A DNA stretch of 42,672 nucleotides from Deltaproteobacteria bacterium (GTDB lineage Bacteria; Myxococcota_A; Polyangia; Polyangiales; Polyangiaceae), in contig JACQWT010000086.1 in assembly GCA_016209145.1 (NCBI GenBank), forward strand, positions 1-42,672, in the 5' to 3' direction. The notes beneath the pieces are model-generated. The model was not told the origin of the DNA and made no database searches. It worked only from the letters and a program-made list of their open reading frames with translations. Position numbers and translations under genes: made by a program. Positions 16,572 to 24,782 of the stretch are shown piece by piece. The stretch's first letter is position 1. Every line of letters begins with the position of its first letter.

Positions 16572-18578
16572 ATGAGGTACGCAGATACAGGCTTCAACCT
16601 GGAGGTCGATCTCACCCGGGGCAGCGTCGAGCGGGTGCCCACCGATCCCCGGTTGGTCGAGCTCTACCTCGGCGGTCTCGGCACCAACGCCAGGATATCC
16701 TGGGACAGAGTCGCGCCCGAGATCGAGCCCTTCGCGCCGGAGAATCTCCTCATGTTCGGCGCCGGGCTGCTGGCCGGCACGCCTGCCCCCGGCGGCAACC
16801 GCACCGTCGTCTCGACCATCTCCCCCCAGACGCGCCTCTTCGCGTTCTCCATGATGGGCGGCTACTGGGGCCCCGAGCTCAAGCACGCCGGCTACGACAA
16901 GGTGGTCCTGCGCGGCAGGTCTCCCGCACCGGTCTACCTGTGGATCCGCAACGACAAGGTCGAGCTGCGCGACGCCTCTCACCTGCGTGGCCTCGGGACC
17001 CTGGAAACCGCCGAGCTCCTCCGCCAGGAGCTCGACGAGCCCGGAGCCCAGGTGGCCTCCATCGGCCTCGCCGGTGAGAACCGCGTCTACTTCGCCTCCA
17101 TCGAGCAGGGCCGCTCCAGCGCGAGCCGGCTCGGCGTCGGCGCCGTCATGGGTGACAAGAACCTCAAGGCGATCGCCGTGCGCGGCACGAAGGACATCTA
17201 CATCGCCCGGCCGGCCGAGTTCATGGAGCTGTGCCAGGAAGCCCTGCAGTACATCAAGGCCCGCGAGAAGAGCCCGATCCCCGGGGTCATGCCCATTCTC
17301 GCCGGCCTGGGATCGCCGCAGGAGATGGCGGTGCACGACGAGAAGTGGCACACCGAGAACTTCGCCTGGGGCAATGCCCGCACCCGCCGCAAGGACTTCT
17401 GGACCGACGAGGTCCAGTCGCGCTGGACCAACACCATGGAGACGATGCGGCGCCGGCTCCTGAGCTGCCACAACTGTCCCATGAAGTGCGGGGCCGCCAT
17501 TTCGGTCACGGGCCTGTGCACCTACATGATGAAGTGCTTCTCGAAGCTGACCTACACGATGGCGGCCATGTCCGACCTCAACTTCGGCCTGCGCATCGCC
17601 CAGAAGGCCACGGAGCACGGCGTCGACGCGTTCTCCGCCCCGCAGGTCATGGCCTTCGCCATCGAGCTCTACGAAGCGGGGATCCTGACCGACAAGGATA
17701 TGCCGGGAATGCCCTCCGACAGCGAGGGGAGATTCTACTGGCTGCTCGACCGGATCGTGCGGCGCGAAGGCATAGGAGACATCCTGGCCAACGGCACGTA
17801 CTGGGCGGCCGAGCAGATCGGGAAGGGTGCACCGGCGTACGCGCACAACAACATCAAGAAGACCGAGCAGCTCCCGCTCAAGCTGGGCATGCTGAACCCA
17901 ATCTACTTCCTCATGTACTGCACCGGCGAGAAGGCCAACATCACCCAGATCGAGGGCAACTTCCCGCAGGCGCCGTTCACCACGAGGGAGGAGCGCGAGG
18001 CCTTCGTGCGGGGGTGGGTGCAGGTGCCCGACGAAAGGTTCAAGCAGTGGCTCCTGGAGTGGGAGCCGCGCGGCGAGCGCTCGATCCCCTACTACCCGCC
18101 GGTCGACGCCACCTGCGAGATCGTCAACTGGCAGGAGATGCTGCACTACCTCGACGACGCCACGGGGCTGTGCGCCGGGCTGTCGTCATTCCCGTTGAAG
18201 CCGCCGTACCATATCCACAATCTTCCGCGCCTGATCTCGGCCGGGACGGGCCTCGGCCTGGACGAGGCCGGCCTCATGCAGGTCGCCAAGCGCAACCGGA
18301 CGCTCGTCCGGGCGATCAACGTGCGCCGCGGGCTGCGGCGGGGGGACGAGAAGCCTCCGGAGGACCACTGGAGGAAGAGGTTTCCCGAGCTCGAGGCGAA
18401 GCTGCTGGACGAGTACTACAGGTTCAAGGGCTGGAACCGCGACGGTATTCCCACCCGGGAGACGCTGCAGGAGCTGGCCCTCGGCGACGTCGCCGAGGAT
18501 CTGGTGCGCCGTGGCGTCTTGCGCGCCGACGAGGACGCCGCCTCCGGGACCCGCGGCGGCGAAGGAGGCGGGCCGTGA
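16572..18578 (+). CDS. bamB: Class II benzoyl-CoA reductase, tungsten active-site subunit BamB
   Basis: 668 residues, the size of BamB. It belongs to the aldehyde ferredoxin oxidoreductase family, which binds W as bis-metallopterin plus one [4Fe-4S] cluster. It is expected to reduce the benzoyl-CoA ring to cyclohexadienoyl-CoA without ATP hydrolysis. Seen here: the N-terminal GGLGTNARISWD region, GGYWGPELKHAGYD near residue 95, and the cluster ligands CHNCPMKC (Cys299, 302, 306) with a distant fourth Cys in ATGLCAG (about 533). It appears full length with no lesions. bamC begins in a GTGA overlap with its stop, showing tight coupling. It is the first gene after the regulator. The AOR family has other members, but the bamC-I context makes this call firm. 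Confidence 0.92.
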   Translation: MRYADTGFNLEVDLTRGSVERVPTDPRLVELYLGGLGTNARISWDRVAPEIEPFAPENLLMFGAGLLAGTPAPGGNRTVVSTISPQTRLFAFSMMGGYWGPELKHAGYDKVVLRGRSPAPVYLWIRNDKVELRDASHLRGLGTLETAELLRQELDEPGAQVASIGLAGENRVYFASIEQGRSSASRLGVGAVMGDKNLKAIAVRGTKDIYIARPAEFMELCQEALQYIKAREKSPIPGVMPILAGLGSPQEMAVHDEKWHTENFAWGNARTRRKDFWTDEVQSRWTNTMETMRRRLLSCHNCPMKCGAAISVTGLCTYMMKCFSKLTYTMAAMSDLNFGLRIAQKATEHGVDAFSAPQVMAFAIELYEAGILTDKDMPGMPSDSEGRFYWLLDRIVRREGIGDILANGTYWAAEQIGKGAPAYAHNNIKKTEQLPLKLGMLNPIYFLMYCTGEKANITQIEGNFPQAPFTTREEREAFVRGWVQVPDERFKQWLLEWEPRGERSIPYYPPVDATCEIVNWQEMLHYLDDATGLCAGLSSFPLKPPYHIHNLPRLISAGTGLGLDEAGLMQVAKRNRTLVRAINVRRGLRRGDEKPPEDHWRKRFPELEAKLLDEYYRFKGWNRDGIPTRETLQELALGDVAEDLVRRGVLRADEDAASGTRGGEGGGP

Positions 18579-19117
18579 GCCAGGCGGGAACCAGAACCGT
18601 GAAGACCATACGGGTCGACGCGGACAAGTGCAACGGCTGCCAGGCCTGTGAGGTGATCTGCTCGGCCTTTCATGCCAGGCCGAAGAACAGCAGCAACAAC
18701 CCGGCCCGGGCGCGCATACGTGTCGTGCGCGATCCCATCGCGGACATCTTCCTGCCGGTGTACGCCGGCGGCTACGCCGCGGCCGAGTGCGCCGGCAGGA
18801 TGCGGTATGCCGTTGACGGCAAGGCCTACGGCGAGTGCGCGCTGTGCCGGGCCTCATGCCCGTCGCGCGACATTTTCAAGGAGCCCGACTCGGGCCTGCC
18901 GCTCAAGTGCGACATGTGCGAGTCGGAGCCGCCGCTTTCCGAGCCGATGTGCGTGCAGTGGTGCCTGAACGGCGCTCTGAGCTACGAGGAGCGACCGGCA
19001 CAGGCCGGCGCGGAGGCGGGGCCGAGCGAGCTCGATGCCGGCCTGCAGGCGATGGCCGACCGGCATGGCTGGGAGAGCGTGCGGGGTGCGGTGGCCCGGA
19101 TGTCTGGGCGGCGCTAG
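18575..19117 (+). CDS. bamC: Benzoyl-CoA reductase electron-transfer ferredoxin subunit BamC
   Basis: 180 residues from the GTG overlapping the bamB stop; GTG 18599 is an alternative. The first [4Fe-4S] motif is CNGCQACEVIC (about 20-30). Further Cys clusters CALCRASCPS (about 89) and CDMCESEPP with CVQWC (about 111-130) complete a multi-cluster ferredoxin of the DMSO-reductase-iron-sulfur-subunit type. BamC passes electrons to BamB within the soluble Bam complex. The C-terminal 45 residues are a short acidic/basic tail without a recognised domain. bamD follows after 21 bp. Confidence 0.9.
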   Translation: MSQAGTRTVKTIRVDADKCNGCQACEVICSAFHARPKNSSNNPARARIRVVRDPIADIFLPVYAGGYAAAECAGRMRYAVDGKAYGECALCRASCPSRDIFKEPDSGLPLKCDMCESEPPLSEPMCVQWCLNGALSYEERPAQAGAEAGPSELDAGLQAMADRHGWESVRGAVARMSGRR

Positions 19118-19138
19118 GGGGCAGGGAGACCGCCGGCA

Positions 19139-20290
19139 GTGGAAACCGTAACCCCGTACGAGGAGATCATCGGGCTCGTCAGGGAGGCCGGCGGCGAGGA
19201 CTACAAGCTGTGCTACCAGTGCGGCAAGTGCGACGCCGTCTGCCCCTGGAACAGGGTCCGGGCCTTCAGCATGCGGAAGATAGTGCGGCAGGCGAGCCTC
19301 GGGCTGAGCGAGATAGAGCAGGAGGAGATTTGGCGCTGCACCACGTGCGGCGCCTGCGTCGCGCAGTGCCCGAGGGGGGTGCCGCAGATCAGGATCGGAG
19401 TGTCGCTGCGCCGGATCGCGACGCAGTATGGCGTGTTCCCGGACATGATCCGCGCCGCGGGCACGGCGGCGGCCGCGCTGCGCATCGACCGCAACCCGCT
19501 GGGGGAACCGGCCGGGCGGCGGGCGGACTGGGCGAAGGGGCTGCCGGTCAAGACGTTCACGGAGGGCACCGACCTCCTGTTCTTCGTCGGCTGCTACTAC
19601 AGCTACGATCCACGGCTCAAGAAGGCGGCGGCGGCGACGGCGCGCATTCTCGCCAAGGCGGGCGTGGACTTCGGGATACTCGGGGAGGCGGAGAGCTGCT
19701 GCGGCGAGAGCATGCGCAAGACCGGGGGCGAGGCCGTGTTCCGGGGGCTCGCCCGGGAGAACATCAAGGCCTTCATCGACCGCGGGGTGAGGAGGATCCT
19801 GGTCTGCTCGCCGCACTGCTACGAGACGTTCCGGCGCGACTACGCGGATCTCATGGTGAGCTTCGACGTGGTCCACGTCTCCCAGTACCTGTTGAGGCTC
19901 ATGGACGAGGGGCGGCTCGTGCCCGCCAAGGAGTACCGGCGTCGGGTCGCCTACCACGACCCCTGCTACCTCGGCCGCCACAACGGCATCTACGAGGAGC
20001 CGCGTGAGGTGCTGCGCCGGGTGCCGGGGCTGGAGCTGGTGGAGATGAGCGATCGGCGGCAGGGCAGCCTCTGCTGCGGCGGCGGCGGGGGCGGGATCTG
20101 GACGGAGACCGCGAAGGCCGAAAGGCTCGCGAACCTGCGGCTGGCGCAGGCCCGCGAGGCCGGCGCACAGGTGCTGGCGACGGCGTGCCCCTATTGCATC
20201 GCGAACTTCGAGGACAGCCGGCTGACGCTGGGATACGAGGAGGTCGTGGAGGTGAGAGACATTACGGAGATTGTGGACGAGGTGGTGTAG
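19139..20290 (+). CDS. bamD: HdrD/HdrBC-like iron-sulfur subunit BamD
   Basis: 383 residues from GTG 19139, preceded by GGGAGA. Two N-terminal [4Fe-4S] motifs (CYQCGKCDAVCP, about 24-35; CTTCGACVAQCP, about 66-77) are followed by two cysteine-rich CCG domains. The first has FVGCYYSYD (about 146) and AESCCGESM (about 185). The second has AYHDPCYLGRHN (about 275) and LCCGGGGGG (about 317). This is the heterodisulfide-reductase catalytic-subunit fold, proposed to take part in flavin-based electron bifurcation in the Bam complex. Its TAG stop is followed at once by in-frame internal HdrA sequence, so no intergenic DNA separates it from bamE. AGG, ATA and CGG codons look more frequent than in the aro genes. 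Confidence 0.9.
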   Translation: METVTPYEEIIGLVREAGGEDYKLCYQCGKCDAVCPWNRVRAFSMRKIVRQASLGLSEIEQEEIWRCTTCGACVAQCPRGVPQIRIGVSLRRIATQYGVFPDMIRAAGTAAAALRIDRNPLGEPAGRRADWAKGLPVKTFTEGTDLLFFVGCYYSYDPRLKKAAAATARILAKAGVDFGILGEAESCCGESMRKTGGEAVFRGLARENIKAFIDRGVRRILVCSPHCYETFRRDYADLMVSFDVVHVSQYLLRLMDEGRLVPAKEYRRRVAYHDPCYLGRHNGIYEEPREVLRRVPGLELVEMSDRRQGSLCCGGGGGGIWTETAKAERLANLRLAQAREAGAQVLATACPYCIANFEDSRLTLGYEEVVEVRDITEIVDEVV

Positions 20291-20329
20291 GGCTATCTGG
20301 TCGACAGCGCGCCTACCATCGGCGGGAAG

Positions 20330-23245
20330 ATGGCGCAGCTCGACAAGACCTTCCCCACCAACGACTGCTCCATGTGCATCGAGTCGCCCAAGTTCATCGA
20401 GTGCGACCGGCACCCCAACATCGAGATCCTCACCTACACGGAAGTCGCCAGCGTGGCCGGGCAGGCAGGCGACTTCCGGGTGACGCTGCGGAGAAAGCCG
20501 CGCTACGTACGCGAGGACCGGTGCACCGGCTGCACGGTCTGTGCGGAGTACTGCCCGGTGGAGGTGCCCGACCGATTCAATCAGGGGCTGTCGGGCGCCA
20601 AGGCCGTGCACATCTACTTCGCGCAGGCCGTGCCGCTGGTTCCATTCGTCGACGAGCGCTGCCTCTACCTGCGGGAAGAGAAGTGCTCGATCTGCGCGGC
20701 GGTATGCAAGAACAACGCCATAGATCTCCACGACCAGGCCACAACCGAGGAGATCCGTGTAGGCGCGATAGTGCTCGCGCCAGGATACTCGGCTTTTGAC
20801 CCGGCGGCGAGAGGCGACCATGGGTACGGCCGGCTTGCCAACGTTGTCACGAGCCTCGACTTCGAGCGGCTCCTTTGCGCCACCGGGCCGCACCAGGGGG
20901 AGATCCTGCGCCCCTCGGACCGGAGGCATCCGCGCAGCATTGCCTGGCTGCACTGCGTTGGCTCCCGACAGGTGCTGGAGGGCGGTAGGAGCTACTGTTC
21001 GTCGGTGTGTTGCTCGTACATCCAGAAGCAGGTGATCCTGGCGAAGGACCACGACGCGGCGACGCGGGTGACGGTGTTCCACAATGACATCCGCTCCTAC
21101 GGGAAGGATTTCGAGCGGTTCTACCGGAGGGCCGAACGGCTGCCGGGAGCAAGATTCCTGCGCAGCTACGTGGCGGTCGCGGGGGAGGAGCCCGGCACCA
21201 AGAACGTCAGGGTCAGATACGCCACGACGGCGGCGGGGGTGAAGGAGGAGGAGTTCGAGATGGTCGTGCTGGGGGTGGGCCTCTGTCCGCCGGAGGGCGC
21301 GGAGGTCCTTGCCCGGCAGTTCGGGATCGAGCTGACGGCGCACGGATTCTGCAAGACGAATCCGATGAATCCGATCGAGACGACGCGTCCCGGCATATTC
21401 GTGTGCGGGGCCTTCCTCGGCCCGATGGATATTCCCGAGTCGGTCATGGCGGCAAGCGGGGCGAGCGCTTTGGTAGGGGCGCTGCTCGGCTACCGGCGGG
21501 GCCGGCTGGCCCGGGAGAGGACTTACCCGCCCGAGAGGGAGGTCGGGGGCGATGAGGCGAGGGTGGGGGTGTTCGCGTGCCATTGCGGCGCCAACATCGG
21601 ACGGGTGGTGGACGTTCCGGGGCTGGTGGAGTACACGAGGACGCTGGAGCACGTGGTACATGCCGAGGAAGGCCTGTTCGTGTGCTCGACGGACGCCGCG
21701 GCGCAGATCGCGAAGACGGTGCGGGAGAAGCGGCTCAATCGCGTGGTGGTGGCCGCGTGCACCCCGCGCACGCACGAGCCGCTGTTCCGCGACACGCTGC
21801 GCGAGGGCGGGATCAACCAGTACTTCTTCGACATGGCCAACATCCGGGAGCACTGCTCCTGGGTGCACTCCCGGGAGAAGGAGGAGGCGTGCCGGAAGTC
21901 CCGGGACATCGTGCGGATGTCGGTCGCGCGCGCGGCGCGCCTGGAGCCGCTCCAGGAGCTCGATCTTCCCGTCCACAAGGCGTGTCTGGTGGTGGGCGGG
22001 GGCGTGGCGGGCATGACGAGCGCGCTGGCGCTGGCGGAGCAGGGCTTCGCGGTTCACCTGGTGGAGCGCAGCGGCGAGCTGGGCGGCATGGCGCGCCGCC
22101 TGCGCTACTCGCTGCAGGGTCTGGACGTGCGGGGGTATCTGCGCGAGTTGGTGGGGCGCGTATATCGGCACCGGCTCATCCAGGTATGCCACGAGGCGAC
22201 GATCGCAGAGGTGTCCGGCTTCGTGGGCAGCTTCGTGACCACGGTACGATCGGAGGGGCGGGCGCAGCAGATCCGGCACGGCGCGGCCATCCTGGCCACG
22301 GGCGCGGCGGAGCATCGCCCCACGGAGTACCTCTACGGGACCGACGACCGGGTGCTGACGCAGCTCGAGCTGGAGGAGCGGATTGGCCGAGGAGACGAGG
22401 CGCTGGCGGGGTGCACGAGCGTGGTGATGATCCAGTGCGTCGGCTGTCGGGAGGAGCAGCGCAGCTACTGTGCCCGGGTGTGCTGTAGCCACGCGATCAA
22501 GAACGCGCTCCGGCTCAAGCGGATTCGTCCTCAGATGGCGGTGTACGTTCTTTTCCGGGACATGAGAACCTACGGCTTCGCCGAGGACTACTACCTCGAG
22601 GCCGCGCGGCGCGAGGTCAGGTTCGTGCGCTGGGAGCCGGAGGGCAGGCCGGAAGTTGAGGCCGTCGAGGAGGGCGGCAGGCGGGTCCTGCGGGTGACGG
22701 TGGCCGACCCGGTTCTGGGCCAGAGGCTGGCGCTCGACGCCGACCTGCTGGTTCTGTCCGCCGCCGTGGTGCCGTCGCCGGGCAGCCTGGATGCCGCCCG
22801 GCTGTTCAAGGTTCCGCTCAGCCCCGACGGCTTCTTCCAGGAGGCGCACGTCAAGCTGCGTCCGGTTGACTTCGCCGCCGACGGGATCTTCCTGTGCGGC
22901 AGCGCGCACTACCCCAAGCACATGGCCGAGGCGATCGCGCAAGCGTACGGCGCCGCCGGGCGCGCGGCGAGCCTGCTCGCGCAGGACTGCGTCAGAGCTT
23001 CGGGCGCCGTATGCGCGGTGGCAGAGGCCGATTGCGTGGCGTGCGGCGCCTGCGTCACGGCCTGCGCGTACGGCGCGATCGAGCTGCGGGAGACGCCCGC
23101 CGGCAAGAAGGCGAGAGTCAATGCCGCGCTGTGCAAGGGGGACGGCGTGTGCAACGCCTGGTGCCCGACGCGGGCCATTGTGCTGCGGCACTTCACCGAC
23201 GCGCAAATCTGTGGTCAAATCGACGCGGCCCTGTCGGGGCCGTGA
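20330..23245 (+). CDS. bamE: HdrA-like FAD/iron-sulfur subunit BamE, N-terminus apparently deleted
   Basis: 971 residues from ATG 20330, with GGCGGG close upstream. Two HdrA-type modules are fused. The first starts inside the conserved stretch MAQLDKTFPTNDCSMC, followed by CTGCTVCAEYC and CSICAAVC clusters. The second begins near residue 410 (VGVFACHCGANIG) and has its own FAD motif VVGGGVAGM (about 553) and a C-terminal ferredoxin pair (CVACGACVTAC, CKGDGVCNAWC). Codons directly before the ATG, back to the bamD stop, still read GYLVDSAPTIGGK, the normal HdrA sequence upstream of this point. The preceding beta-alpha-beta with GxGxxG is missing, so about 30 or more residues and the first FAD site seem lost. 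It may be non-functional, or an assembly artefact. Confidence 0.85.
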   Translation: MAQLDKTFPTNDCSMCIESPKFIECDRHPNIEILTYTEVASVAGQAGDFRVTLRRKPRYVREDRCTGCTVCAEYCPVEVPDRFNQGLSGAKAVHIYFAQAVPLVPFVDERCLYLREEKCSICAAVCKNNAIDLHDQATTEEIRVGAIVLAPGYSAFDPAARGDHGYGRLANVVTSLDFERLLCATGPHQGEILRPSDRRHPRSIAWLHCVGSRQVLEGGRSYCSSVCCSYIQKQVILAKDHDAATRVTVFHNDIRSYGKDFERFYRRAERLPGARFLRSYVAVAGEEPGTKNVRVRYATTAAGVKEEEFEMVVLGVGLCPPEGAEVLARQFGIELTAHGFCKTNPMNPIETTRPGIFVCGAFLGPMDIPESVMAASGASALVGALLGYRRGRLARERTYPPEREVGGDEARVGVFACHCGANIGRVVDVPGLVEYTRTLEHVVHAEEGLFVCSTDAAAQIAKTVREKRLNRVVVAACTPRTHEPLFRDTLREGGINQYFFDMANIREHCSWVHSREKEEACRKSRDIVRMSVARAARLEPLQELDLPVHKACLVVGGGVAGMTSALALAEQGFAVHLVERSGELGGMARRLRYSLQGLDVRGYLRELVGRVYRHRLIQVCHEATIAEVSGFVGSFVTTVRSEGRAQQIRHGAAILATGAAEHRPTEYLYGTDDRVLTQLELEERIGRGDEALAGCTSVVMIQCVGCREEQRSYCARVCCSHAIKNALRLKRIRPQMAVYVLFRDMRTYGFAEDYYLEAARREVRFVRWEPEGRPEVEAVEEGGRRVLRVTVADPVLGQRLALDADLLVLSAAVVPSPGSLDAARLFKVPLSPDGFFQEAHVKLRPVDFAADGIFLCGSAHYPKHMAEAIAQAYGAAGRAASLLAQDCVRASGAVCAVAEADCVACGACVTACAYGAIELRETPAGKKARVNAALCKGDGVCNAWCPTRAIVLRHFTDAQICGQIDAALSGP

Positions 23246-23276
23246 CTGCCGAGCAATGAGCCAGAAGGAGGACAAG

Positions 23277-24071
23277 ATGTCTACCGGACTCGCGTTCCAG
23301 CCGAGAGTCGTGGCGTTCTTGTGCCACTGGTGAGCGTACTCCGCTTCGGACCTGGCTGGAGTTTCCAGACAACAGTATTCACCGGCAACGAGAATAATCC
23401 GGCTCATGTGCACCGGCCGGGTAGATCTGGCCTTCGTGCTGCGGGCCTTTGCCAAAGGAGCAGACGGCGTTCTGATAGGTGGCTGCTGGCCGGGCGAGTG
23501 CCACTACGTGACGGAGGGAAACTACGACGCCCTGGCCAACACACATCTGTGTCGCAAGCTGCTGGGCCACATCGGCGTGAGCCCGGAGAGGCTCAGGCTC
23601 GAGTGGATCTCGGCGGCGCAGGGGAGCCGCTTCGCCGAAGTGACGTCGGAGCTCGCGCAGGCGCTGCAGGCGCTGGGGCCGCTGGGAAGTGGCGTCGGGT
23701 CGGACGGGAAGAGGCTGGCGCGCCGGCTCGAGGCGCTGGGGCGGCTGGTGCCGTACCTGAAGCTCGTGGCGCGAGCCAGGCTGCGCCCGCCGGTGAGATC
23801 GGAGCAGGCGTACAACGCGTTCTTCGGGGGCGCGCAGTTCGGCCGGGTGTTCGACGAGCTCATCGCCGACCGAGTGGCGGCGAGCCAGATCGTGGTGCTG
23901 CTCGCACAGGGGCGGCGCACGAGCGCGGAGATCGCCGCGGACTTGGGACTGAGCGCGTCGGAGGTGGCGAGGCACATGAACGGCCTGTCGCGCGCGGGGG
24001 TGGTGGCATATGAGGCGGCTCGCAGGTGCTATGCCCTGCGGGCGCACGAGGCGGAGAGCAGTGGGTTGTAA
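23277..24071 (+). CDS. bamF: Selenoprotein BamF (MvhD-like), UGA-encoded Sec at residue 19
   Basis: The ORF track starts at 23406, but an ideal ribosome site (AAGGAGG, 23265-23271) precedes ATG 23277. The frame from there runs through a single TGA at 23331-23333. Both sides of the TGA are family sequence: VVAFLCHW before, AYSASDLAGVSRQQYSP after, then MCTGRVDLAFVL. MvhD/HdrF-type proteins have C-N-W-C/U here, so TGA encodes selenocysteine (264 residues in total). Residues 30-130 form the MvhD-like [2Fe-2S] fold (GGCWPGECHY). A winged-helix domain fills the C-terminus (AEIAADLGLSASEVARHMNGLSRAGVV). BamF should relay electrons between the NuoFG-like and HdrA-like parts. The TAA stop lies within the left end of an inserted repeat. 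Confidence 0.92.
23331..23368 (+). promoter_or_regulatory. Sec UGA codon and bacterial SECIS hairpin of bamF
   Basis: TGA at 23331-23333 is followed 22 nt later by the hairpin CTGGA-GTT-TCCAG (23356-23368): a perfect 5-bp stem with a 3-nt apical loop starting with G. The loop begins 27 nt after the UGA. Bacterial SECIS rules ask for an apical loop with G in its first two positions, a stem of at least 4 bp and about 16-37 nt spacing; all are met. selC and selB in the same window supply the matching tRNA and factor. Confidence 0.8.
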
Positions 24072-24311
24072 CCGTTCACGCATTTCGGCGCCAGCAACGA
24101 CGGCTCGCCAGGCGGCCGTGATCGCGGCTTTCGTCCTCGGCCCGGCTCCTCACGTACAGAAGTACGCTCCGGGCCGGGCCTCCGGGCGCGCTCGCGCTGG
24201 CCGTCCCTGCGGGACGGGGTTCGGGTCCCGACGCGCGCTGTGCGCGCGTCACCCGTGCCCCGGCCGCCTGACGAGCCGGCTGGGAGAATGCGTGAACGGT
24301 TACAGTGGGTT
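24060..24311. mobile_element. MITE-like element with 17-bp perfect TIRs and 8-bp target duplication
   Basis: The ends GTAACCGTTCACGCATT (24068-24084) and its exact complement (24287-24303) bound a 236-bp non-coding element. It is flanked by direct repeats AGTGGGTT at 24060-24067 and 24304-24311. Subterminal inverted repeats (CGGCTCG-C/T-CAGGCGGCCG) continue the symmetry. Inside are several hairpins: a GGCCCGG-type stem around AGTACGC, CGTCCC-TGC-GGGACG, and a 9-bp GACGCGCGC-TGT-GCGCGCGTC. Insertion kept a stop codon for bamF (TAA instead of the TAG in the right-hand duplicate). No transposase ORF fits inside. It separates bamF from bamG and could act on operon mRNA folding. Confidence 0.8.
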
Positions 24312-24320
24312 GTAGTGGCC

Positions 24321-24773
24321 ATGGATATCGAGCGGGTTGACGAGATCGTGGCGCGCCACGGCGCCGAGCCGAGCTCTCTCGTCCAGGTGCTACTGGACAT
24401 CCAGAGGGAGAACCGCTGGCTGCCGCGCGAGGCGCTGCGCCGGGTGAGCGGAAGGCTAGGGGTGCCGCTGGCGCGGATAATGCACATCGCCACCTTCTAC
24501 AAGGCGTTCAGCCTCGTGCCCAAGGGACGGCACGAAGTCCACGTCTGCATGGGCACGGCGTGCCACGTGCGGGGGGCGGCGCGGGTGCTCGACAAGGTGC
24601 AGGACCTGACGGGGATCCGACCGGGAGACACGGACCTCGGGCTGAACTTCAGCTTGGAGACGGTGAACTGCCTGGGCTGCTGCGCGCTGGGGCCCGTCAT
24701 GGAGATCGACGGCCGGACCCACGGCAAGCTGTCGCCGGCGCGCACGGCCGAGGTGCTGAAGGGCTATGCGTAG
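24321..24773 (+). CDS. bamG: NuoE-like [2Fe-2S] subunit BamG
   Basis: 150 residues from ATG 24321. It is a thioredoxin-fold [2Fe-2S] protein of the NuoE/24-kDa type, with ligands CMGTACHVRG (about 76-81) and CLGCCALGP (about 117-121), preceded by the family's PREALRRVS and HIATFYKAFSL. It should work with BamH to connect NAD(H) or ferredoxin to the Bam complex. It is full length. The track start at 24240 lies in the inserted repeat. The ribosome site is weak (GTGG), as expected if the insertion replaced the natural context. bamH follows after 9 bp. Confidence 0.92.
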   Translation: MDIERVDEIVARHGAEPSSLVQVLLDIQRENRWLPREALRRVSGRLGVPLARIMHIATFYKAFSLVPKGRHEVHVCMGTACHVRGAARVLDKVQDLTGIRPGDTDLGLNFSLETVNCLGCCALGPVMEIDGRTHGKLSPARTAEVLKGYA

Positions 24774-24782
24774 GAGCAGGCG

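Noticed and set aside
20288-20290. Pyrrolysine at the bamD TAG, fusing BamD to BamE
   Set aside because: No pyrrolysine genes are visible, and the missing Rossmann segment is better explained by deletion. Stop-codon read-through stays a remote option.
18854-23455. 1533-residue minus-strand ORF across the bam operon
   Set aside because: It is antisense to bamC-F, rich in His/Arg/Pro as expected for a GC-rich shadow frame, and has no recognisable domain.
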